The notes under the pieces are model-generated. The model was not told where the DNA came from. It ran no database searches and worked only from the letters and a program-made list of their open reading frames with translations. Below are positions 58,234-64,000 of a DNA stretch of 64,000 bases, one piece after another (the first letter of the stretch is position 1; each line of letters starts with the position of its first letter). Both the position numbers and the translations under genes were made by a program. The DNA is taken from contig NZ_CALRWL010000007.1 in the NCBI RefSeq assembly GCF_943371865.1, forward strand, positions 62,001-126,000, given 5' to 3'. The DNA is from Azorhizobium sp943371865 (lineage in GTDB: Bacteria; Pseudomonadota; Alphaproteobacteria; Rhizobiales; Xanthobacteraceae).

Positions 58234-59529
58234 GTGACTTGTGCCACCTTCCTGAATCGCCTGGCGCTCCATTTGCGCCCGGACCCCGCCCGCGTGGTGG
58301 TTCGCCCATTCAAGCCCGCCACCGAGCCCCGCGACCTCAACCCCACCGACAAGACCCGCGCCAACCATATCGTCGATCGCGTCCTGGCCCTTGACGACGC
58401 CGCGGCGGCCAGTCAGCTCGCTGATGTGCTGGAGAATTTTCAGGGCCGTCACCGCAACCTGCTGGCGACGTTCGAGGCCCGCGCGGATGACATGGAAGAC
58501 GCGTTTGCCCTTCATACCGCGTTCAGTCCGGTTCAGCGGCAATTGGTGGGGGCCTACTTCCTGCACGAATATTCGTTCGAGGCGGCCGCGCTGTTCAACC
58601 CCAGCATCGTGCTCCATCCCGACCAATCGAACACCGCGCCGGGCAGCTGCCGCTTCATCCTGAGCCTGCGCGCGGTGGGCGAGGGTCATATCTCCTCCCT
58701 GACCTTCCGATCCGGCTGCATCGGCGCCGACGGCAGTGTCACCGTGGACCCGCCGGCGCGGCTCGCCGCGACCCCGCGCATCCTCGCGCGGGGAGGACCT
58801 GAGGGTGAAGATATCCAGGTCACGTTCAAGCCGGAAGAGGACCTGAGCGAGCGGGTGATCTTTCCGATTACGCCCGCGCAATCGAACGGCATCGAGGACG
58901 CACGTTTTGTGGCCTTCACCGATGGCGGAACGACCACCTACTACGCCACGTATACCGCCTATAGCGGACAGGCGATCCGCTCGGAACTGATCGAGACCAG
59001 CGACTTCACGACCTTCCGCATGTCGCCTCTGCGCGGCTCCGCGGCCCGCAACAAAGGCATGGCGCTGTTCCCGCGCAAGATCGATGGGCGCTATGCCATG
59101 ATTGCGCGGCAAGACAATGAGAACCTCTATCTCATCTTGTCTGACGACCTCTCCCATTGGGATGGAGGGCAGGCGATCCTGCGGCCGCAATTCCCCTGGG
59201 AGTTCGTCCAGATCGGCAATTGCGGCTCGCCGATCGAGCTGGACGAAGGCTGGCTACTGCTGACCCATGGGGTGGGGCCGGTGCGCCGCTATTCCATCGG
59301 CGCGGCGCTGCTGGACAAGAAAGACCCCTCCAAGGTGCTGGCGCGCTCCCGCGAGCCGCTGGTCCATCCGGAATCCTCCGAGCGCGAAGGCTATGTGCCG
59401 AACGTGGTCTACACCTGCGGCGCCATGCGCCATGGCAACATGATCGTGCTGCCCTATGCGGTCTCGGACACCTTCTCCACCTTCGCCACCCTCAAGATCT
59501 CGACCCTGCTGGCGAGCTTGAACGGCTGA
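58234..59529 (+). CDS. Glycoside hydrolase family 130-type protein (mannoside phosphorylase-like)
   Basis: A 431-residue five-bladed beta-propeller enzyme of the GH130 type. The catalytic-acid motif is SNGIEDARFV with Asp222, plus AARNKGMALFPRKIDGRYAMIARQD, FEFVQIGNCGSPIELDEGWLLLTHGVG, and YVPNVVYTCGA, which correspond to the phosphate/substrate-binding motifs of the family. The start is a GTG at 58234 with GAGG upstream. Family knowledge: GH130 members phosphorolyse or hydrolyse beta-mannosides, for example beta-1,4- or beta-1,2-mannose links. With ManA and the glycosyltransferase it may process or synthesise a mannoside. Confidence 0.88.
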   Translation: MTCATFLNRLALHLRPDPARVVVRPFKPATEPRDLNPTDKTRANHIVDRVLALDDAAAASQLADVLENFQGRHRNLLATFEARADDMEDAFALHTAFSPVQRQLVGAYFLHEYSFEAAALFNPSIVLHPDQSNTAPGSCRFILSLRAVGEGHISSLTFRSGCIGADGSVTVDPPARLAATPRILARGGPEGEDIQVTFKPEEDLSERVIFPITPAQSNGIEDARFVAFTDGGTTTYYATYTAYSGQAIRSELIETSDFTTFRMSPLRGSAARNKGMALFPRKIDGRYAMIARQDNENLYLILSDDLSHWDGGQAILRPQFPWEFVQIGNCGSPIELDEGWLLLTHGVGPVRRYSIGAALLDKKDPSKVLARSREPLVHPESSEREGYVPNVVYTCGAMRHGNMIVLPYAVSDTFSTFATLKISTLLASLNG

Positions 59530-59601
59530 CAGCGCAACGGACGATCACCGGCCGGCCGAAATCCCGCAAGCAGGCCATGGCAAAAATCCGCCCGCCGGCA
59601 T

Positions 59602-60378
59602 ATGACGATGGGAATGGAGCATCCGGCAGGCCAATCAGACACGGCATCGCCGGCGGGCAAAGGCCCCGCCGGCCCCCGGCCCGCCCGTGCGCGCACAGCG
59701 CTGTCCCGGCGCATTCCTTTTGCACGACAGGTGGCGGACCTGCTGCGGGACATGATCATCCGGGCGGAACTGTCCCCCGGCGCGCGCATCGTCGAGCGCG
59801 CCTTGTGCGAGCAGATGCAGGTGTCGCGGACCCCGTTGCGGGAAGCCTTGAAGCTGCTTGAGGCGGAAGGCCTGGTGGAGCTTTCGCAGAACCGGGGCGC
59901 GCGGATCATGTCCTTCACGCCGGCGGAGGCCTCGAGCCTGTTCGAGGTGATCGCCGGGCTGGAGAGTCTTGCCGCAGAGGTGGCAGCATCCCGGATGACA
60001 CCGGAGGATCTGGCACGGATCGAGGATCTGCACGCCCGCATGCGCGCCCATTACGAACGCCGCGAGAAAGACCCATACTTCGCGTTGAACAGCGCGATCC
60101 ACGACATGATCGTGCGCTGCTCGGCCAATCCGATCCTGATCGCCACCCATGCCGGCCTGATGCTGCGGGCCCGCCGGGGCCGCTACATGGCCATCATCGA
60201 TCCGCTGCGCTGGGATGAGGCGGTGGGCGAACACGACGCCTTGCTGGACGCCTTGCGCAGCCGGGATGGCGACGCGGCGCGCCGGGTGTGGCGTCGGCAT
60301 TTGATCCGCACCGGCGAGACCGTGTGCGCGGTCCTGGCCACCACGACCGCGCCATCTGCGATCCCCGATCCGGACTGA
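59602..60378 (+). CDS. GntR-family transcriptional regulator (FadR/FCD subfamily)
   Basis: A 258-residue regulator. The winged helix (about 38-100) has LSPGARIVERALCEQMQVSRTPLREALKLLEAEGLVEL, here referred to as motifs LSPGARIVE and VSRTPLREALKLLEAEGLV. The C-terminal FCD ligand domain includes LFEVIAGLESLAAEVAA and HDALLDALRSRDGDAAR. A start at 59602 or at in-frame ATG codons 6 or 12 bases later is possible. It lies before the polar-amino-acid ABC transporter and amidohydrolase genes on the same strand and likely controls them. FCD ligands are typically organic acids or amino acids. Confidence 0.88.
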   Translation: MTMGMEHPAGQSDTASPAGKGPAGPRPARARTALSRRIPFARQVADLLRDMIIRAELSPGARIVERALCEQMQVSRTPLREALKLLEAEGLVELSQNRGARIMSFTPAEASSLFEVIAGLESLAAEVAASRMTPEDLARIEDLHARMRAHYERREKDPYFALNSAIHDMIVRCSANPILIATHAGLMLRARRGRYMAIIDPLRWDEAVGEHDALLDALRSRDGDAARRVWRRHLIRTGETVCAVLATTTAPSAIPDPD

Positions 60379-60711
60379 GGCGCCATCGGGCCCACCGGGT
60401 TCATCGCCAACCGCCTGCACAAATTAGAGGCCATCCCGGTGCCGGCGGGACGGGGCCGTCGCCGACGCGCGCGCATCGCGCCCGGGCGCTTCCGCTGCGA
60501 ACGCAATCCTCGCGACCACAGACCATGGCAGATCGGCCATCGCCCGGCGTGCCCCCAGCGCCCGCTGCCGCGCAATCAAGCAGCGCCAGCCTAATTGTTC
60601 GGCATCGCGCGATCTAGCCAATATCGCACAACCATATGTATAAGCTTATTAAATTCGAATTGAATGCAATTTGGCCCGCGCATTCGCGGCCAGCCCTCAG
60701 GAGAGATCACC
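60379..60711. promoter_or_regulatory. Gap with twin palindromes before the amino acid ABC transporter
   Basis: 333 bases without a gene. Near the 3' end the sequence turns AT-rich and holds two 10-base palindromes, ATAAGCTTAT at 60640-60649 and AATTCGAATT at 60652-60661, separated by two bases, about 50-70 bases upstream of the binding-protein ATG. They are candidate operators for the adjacent GntR regulator. A good ribosome binding site CAGGAGAG lies at 60698-60705. Confidence 0.45.
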
Positions 60712-61599
60712 ATGTCCCTCACGGCCCCCGGTCCCGCCGCCTCGCGTCGCGCCTTCCTGAAGCTGTCCGTTGCCACCCTGGCGGTGGTTGCGGCGGCACC
60801 GGGCCTGCTGGTCGGGCTCACCCATCCGGCGGAGGCCGCCCCGCTGACCATCGAGGCCATCAAGAAGGCCGGCGTGGTGCGCGTGGGCGTCGAGGCCGCC
60901 TATCGCCCCTTCACGTTCCGCGAAGGCAGCGCCATCGTCGGCTACGACGTGGATCTGGCCAAAGAGCTGTTCGCGCCGCTGGGCGTGAAGGTGGAGCTCA
61001 TCGACACCGCCTGGGCCGGCGTCATTCCGGCGCTCTATGCGGGCAATTTCGATCTGATCATGACCTCGCTCACCTACACCAAGGAGCGGATCGCCAAGGT
61101 CGGCTATTCCATTCCCTATGCGGAGGCCACCCAGGAGATGCTGGTGCGGGCGTCCGATGCCGGAACCATCAAGTCTTTGGACGGCATGGCCGGAAAGATC
61201 CTGGGCGTGAAGCTCGGCTCCGCCGGCGATACCATGAAGACCGCGTTGCAGGACAAGCTGAAGGCCGATACCGGCAAGGGCTTTTCCGAGATCAAGACCT
61301 ATGACGACCATCCGGCCGCTTATATGGCCCTGGCGCAGGGCTCGGTGGACGGCGTCATCAACTCGCTGGCCACCCTGACCCAGGTGGTGAAGGACGCGCC
61401 GGGCAAATATGCCATCGTGCGCGACATCGGCCCGCGCAATTGGGCCGGCATCGGCACCCGCAAGGAAGATGTGGACCTGATCGCCTATCTGGACGAGCGC
61501 ATCAACGCGCTCAAGGCCAATGGCGAGATCTACAAACTGCAGGAAAAGTGGTTCGGCGTGCGCATGCAGCTGGCGGACAAGATCCCGACCTTCTCCTGA
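60712..61599 (+). CDS. Polar amino acid-type ABC transporter substrate-binding protein
   Basis: A 295-residue periplasmic binding protein (SBP_bac_3 type). The N-terminal SRRAFLKLSVATLAVVAAAPGLLVGL is a twin-arginine-style signal, cleaved near residue 43 (PAEAA). The mature part has VVRVGVEAAYRPFTFREG, VGYDVDLAKELF, DLIMTSLTYTKERIAKVGYSIPY and QGSVDGVINSLATL, the usual family signatures. The start at 60712 follows CAGGAGAG by about 6 bases. First gene of a transporter operon with permease, ATPase and an amidohydrolase. The ligand is possibly an amino acid derivative handled by the amidohydrolase (inference). Confidence 0.92.
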   Translation: MSLTAPGPAASRRAFLKLSVATLAVVAAAPGLLVGLTHPAEAAPLTIEAIKKAGVVRVGVEAAYRPFTFREGSAIVGYDVDLAKELFAPLGVKVELIDTAWAGVIPALYAGNFDLIMTSLTYTKERIAKVGYSIPYAEATQEMLVRASDAGTIKSLDGMAGKILGVKLGSAGDTMKTALQDKLKADTGKGFSEIKTYDDHPAAYMALAQGSVDGVINSLATLTQVVKDAPGKYAIVRDIGPRNWAGIGTRKEDVDLIAYLDERINALKANGEIYKLQEKWFGVRMQLADKIPTFS

Positions 61600-61655
61600 C
61601 CCCGCGACCGTGGCGGCGCTGATCAGCCGCCGCCCCCTCTCCTCTTTGTTTCGGC

Positions 61656-62315
61656 ATGGCCATGGGTATTGATTGGGGCGTCGTGCAGATGGCCGTTCCG
61701 CTGCTGGCGGAAGGCACGGTGATGACGCTGAAGATCGCCGCGCTCGCAGGGCTGCTCGGCATCTCCTGCGGCATTGCCCTTGGCCTCATCTCGCTGGGCG
61801 GCTGGGCGTGGGCGCGCGCTCTGGTGGCCGCTTATGTGAGCTTCATCCGCGGCACGCCGCTGCTGATCCAGATCTTCATCGTCTTCTTCGGCCTGCCCTT
61901 GATGGGGCTGCGGCTGGGCGAGTTCTGGGCCGGGGTGATCGCGCTGTCGTTCAACTGCGCGGGCTATGTGGCCGAGATCGTGCGCGGCACGGTGGGCTCG
62001 GTGGAGAAGGGGCAGACGGAAGCGGCGAAATCCATCGGCATGACCCAGGGCAAGATCCTGCTCTATATCCTGCTGCCGCAGTCCATCCGCCCCATGGTCC
62101 CGGCGCTCACCAACGACACCATCACGCTGCTGAAGAACACCTCGCTGCTCTCGGTGATCTCGGTCTATGAACTGACCCGCTCCGGCCAGGCCATCATCGC
62201 CTCGCACTTCGCACCGCTGGAAATCTTCGCCCTGCTGGCGATCTATTATTACGCGATCATCTCCGTCCTCGCTTGGGTCTCGCGGGTGATCGAGCGTCGC
62301 CTGCCGGCCTGGTGA
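61656..62315 (+). CDS. Polar amino acid-type ABC transporter permease (HisM/GlnP family)
   Basis: A 219-residue permease with about five transmembrane helices. Family marks: AEGTVMTLKIAALAGLLGI, FIRGTPLLIQIFIVFFGLPL, the EAA loop EAAKSIGMTQGKILLYILLPQ, and LKNTSLLSVISVYELTR. The length is standard. It begins 56 bases after the binding-protein stop and ends 4 bases before the ATPase gene. Only one permease gene is present, so it would act as a homodimer. Confidence 0.92.
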   Translation: MAMGIDWGVVQMAVPLLAEGTVMTLKIAALAGLLGISCGIALGLISLGGWAWARALVAAYVSFIRGTPLLIQIFIVFFGLPLMGLRLGEFWAGVIALSFNCAGYVAEIVRGTVGSVEKGQTEAAKSIGMTQGKILLYILLPQSIRPMVPALTNDTITLLKNTSLLSVISVYELTRSGQAIIASHFAPLEIFALLAIYYYAIISVLAWVSRVIERRLPAW

Positions 62316-62319
62316 TTTC

Positions 62320-63123
62320 ATGACACGCCTCGACACCATCCCGGACCGGGAAAAGCCGCTGCTCAGCGTGCGCGATCTGCGCAAGAGCTTCGGCCCCAAG
62401 GAAATCCTCAAGGGCATCTCGTTCGACCTGATGGCCGGCCAGACCCTGGTGCTGATCGGCCCCTCAGGATCGGGCAAGACCACGGTTCTGCGCTGCCTGA
62501 ACTATCTGGAGACCCCGTCCGCGGGCACCATCGAACTGGCGGGCGAGCCCATAGGCGGCGAATATGTGGGCGAAGCGGCCAAGTGGGAGCCGCTGAGCGA
62601 AGCGCGCCTGGCCCAGCAGCGCAGCAAGTTCGGCTTCGTGTTCCAGCGCTTCAACCTGTTTCCCCATTTGACCGCGTTGGAAAACGTCGCCATCGGCCCA
62701 CGCAAGGTGCTGGGCATTTCCCCCGACGCCGCCCGCACGCGCGCCGCCGACCAACTGGCGCGGGTGAGCCTGGCCGACCATATGCACAAGCGGCCCTCGC
62801 AATTGTCCGGCGGCCAGCAGCAGCGCGTCGCCATCGCCCGCGCCTTGGCCATGGAGCCGCGCCTGATCCTGTTCGACGAGCCGACCTCGGCCCTGGACCC
62901 GGAACTGGTGCATGAGGTGCTCGATGTCATGGGCGTGCTGGCCCGCGAGGGCATGACCATGGTGGTGGTGACGCACGAAATGAGCTTCGCGCGGCGGGTG
63001 GCGGATCATCTGATCTTCATGGCCGATGGCCATATTGTGGAAGAAGGCCCGCCCGAAGAGGTCTTCTCCGCGCCGCGCGAAGAGAAGACCCGCCGCTTTC
63101 TGACCCACGTTCTCAATCGGTGA
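62320..63123 (+). CDS. Polar amino acid-type ABC transporter ATP-binding protein (GlnQ/HisP family)
   Basis: A 267-residue ATPase. Walker A GPSGSGKTT at about residues 47-55, Q-loop GFVFQRFNLFPHLTALEN, signature QLSGGQQQRVAIARALAMEP, Walker B LILFDEPTSALDPE, switch His VVTHEMSFARRVADHL. An N-terminal extension of about 18 residues (MTRLDTIPDREKPL) precedes the domain. It lies 4 bases after the permease gene and only 3 bases before the amidohydrolase start, so the four genes form one operon. Confidence 0.94.
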   Translation: MTRLDTIPDREKPLLSVRDLRKSFGPKEILKGISFDLMAGQTLVLIGPSGSGKTTVLRCLNYLETPSAGTIELAGEPIGGEYVGEAAKWEPLSEARLAQQRSKFGFVFQRFNLFPHLTALENVAIGPRKVLGISPDAARTRAADQLARVSLADHMHKRPSQLSGGQQQRVAIARALAMEPRLILFDEPTSALDPELVHEVLDVMGVLAREGMTMVVVTHEMSFARRVADHLIFMADGHIVEEGPPEEVFSAPREEKTRRFLTHVLNR

Positions 63124-63126
63124 GGG

Positions 63127-64000
63127 ATGATGCCTGAGCCTTTGTACGATCTCGTCATCACCGGCGCCACCGTCCTCACCGGCGCCCCCGACAACCGCAC
63201 CATCGCCGATGCGGTGATCGGCATTTCCGCTGGCCGGCTGGCCCTGATTGCGCCGGCGGAAGCGGGCGCGGCGCCGCCGAGGGCGCGCCGGACCTTGCAC
63301 CTGCCGGGTCGGGTGATCACGCCGGGCTTCACCAACATCCACACCCACGCCAACCTCAGCATGGTGCGCGGGGTGGCGGAAGATCTCGGCTTTGCCCCCG
63401 CCTATACGCCGGGCATCCCCCAGGGCCATATGGTGACGCCGGACGAAGCCTATGCCATCGCCCGCCTCGGGGCGCTGGAAGCGCTGCTGTTCGGCTCGAC
63501 GCTCATCAACGACACCTTCGTCCATCCCGAAGTGGTGACCCCCGCCATGGCGGAGATCGGGCTTCGCGTCTGGTCCTGCGGCCGTATCCATGACGTGGAC
63601 TTCTCCGGCGTCTCCGTGGGCCGGTGGGAGCATGTGGACGCCATCGGCGATGTCACCCTGCAATCGGCCCTGGATCTGGCCGCCCGCTACGAGGGCAAGA
63701 GCAATGGACGCATCGGCGTGCAGCTGGCCGCCCATGCGCCCGACACCTGTTCCACGCCATTCCTGCGCCGCATCGCGCAGGCGGCTCGGGACACCGGCCT
63801 GCGGGTGACCACCCATCTCTCCCAGAGCAAGGTGGAAGTGGCGCGCATTCGCGAGCGGGACGGCAAGAGCCCGCCGGAATTGCTGGAGGAGGTCGGCCTG
63901 CTTAATGAGCGCTTGCTCGCTGCCCACTGCATCCATGTGAGCGAGGGCGACATCGCCCGCATCGGTCGCGCCGGCATCCATGTGGCCCACATCGCCAAGG
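63127..64000 (+). CDS. Amidohydrolase family protein (5' portion, runs off the window)
   Basis: Reading from ATG 63127 gives MMPEPLYDLVITGATVLTG and continues open to the window end (about 291 codons seen). The amidohydrolase metal motif HTH occurs in ITPGFTNIHTHANLSMVRG, and AAHAPDTCSTP, THLSQSKVEV and AAHCIHVSEGD supply later conserved His positions of TIM-barrel deaminase/hydrolases like chlorohydrolase/cytosine-deaminase types. It begins 3 bases after the ABC ATPase stop. It probably hydrolyses the imported nitrogenous solute, for example an aminohydrolase reaction on a purine-like or guanidine-like compound; the C-terminal half and stop are outside the window. Confidence 0.85.
   Translation, partial: MMPEPLYDLVITGATVLTGAPDNRTIADAVIGISAGRLALIAPAEAGAAPPRARRTLHLPGRVITPGFTNIHTHANLSMVRGVAEDLGFAPAYTPGIPQGHMVTPDEAYAIARLGALEALLFGSTLINDTFVHPEVVTPAMAEIGLRVWSCGRIHDVDFSGVSVGRWEHVDAIGDVTLQSALDLAARYEGKSNGRIGVQLAAHAPDTCSTPFLRRIAQAARDTGLRVTTHLSQSKVEVARIRERDGKSPPELLEEVGLLNERLLAAHCIHVSEGDIARIGRAGIHVAHIAK

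Noticed and set aside
55763..58309. An 848-codon minus-strand open frame opposite the glycosyltransferase
   Set aside because: Low-complexity Gly/His/Ala shadow of the coupled ManA-glycosyltransferase genes on the plus strand.

Overview
The window reads as chromosomal DNA of a high-GC alphaproteobacterium of the Hyphomicrobiales, probably Xanthobacteraceae-like. This is inferred from gene content: type II glutamine synthetase with a DUF2735 neighbour, the membrane ferritin MbfA, a DUF3008 protein, a PHA synthase and many ABC uptake systems. No species assignment is possible from sequence reading alone. Genes are densely packed, often in ATGA-overlapping operons. There is no phage, CRISPR array or intact insertion sequence.

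Layout. 1-5.9 kb: a branched-chain-type ABC transporter (livF-G-M-H plus binding protein) led by a D-glutamate-cyclase-family protein, with a divergent LysR regulator. 6-23.7 kb: housekeeping and stress genes, namely PHA synthase, alcohol dehydrogenase, a GGDEF protein, MbfA with an ICE-like box, glnII with a probable sigma-54 promoter, DUF2735, an Orn/Lys/Arg decarboxylase overlapping a PAT-type acetyltransferase, PPK2, WrbA, RppH, a phosphoesterase, rpmA-rplU and an acyl-CoA thioesterase. A tRNA-Ser(CGA) lies at 23.9 kb. 24-26.4 kb: a TDT-family transporter, then a decayed stretch in which a molybdopterin-oxidoreductase fragment is fused to a cytochrome oxidase subunit I fragment.

26.4-35.5 kb is the most interesting block. 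It holds Fpr and FdxA, an SsuABC/NrtABC-like importer, a Crp/Fnr regulator, a HEAT-repeat protein, a 2x[4Fe-4S] ferredoxin, an AprA/fumarate-reductase-like flavoprotein and a DUF971 protein, all on the minus strand. A similar palindrome (best copy AGCAACTAGTTGCT) lies upstream of the DUF971, binding-protein and fdxA genes. I infer one regulon: import of a small, possibly sulfur-containing, anion coupled to a soluble flavoprotein/ferredoxin redox enzyme that may be fed electrons by NADPH-Fpr-FdxA. The substrate is unknown.

35.8-41.4 kb: a cobalamin riboswitch followed by btuB-btuF-btuC-btuD and an unrecognised fifth gene. 41.7-47.9 kb: a sugar-oxidation/amination cluster (GMC dehydrogenase, small subunit, DegT/StrS aminotransferase, two divergent sugar porters). 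47.9-54.5 kb: two beta-lactamase-fold serine hydrolases flanking an orphan two-partner-secretion transporter, then a winged-helix regulator with a TPR-like C-terminus. 55-59.5 kb: ManA, a GT4 glycosyltransferase with a long C-terminal domain, and a GH130 enzyme. 59.6-64 kb: a GntR/FCD regulator, a polar-amino-acid-type ABC transporter and the start of an amidohydrolase that runs off the end.
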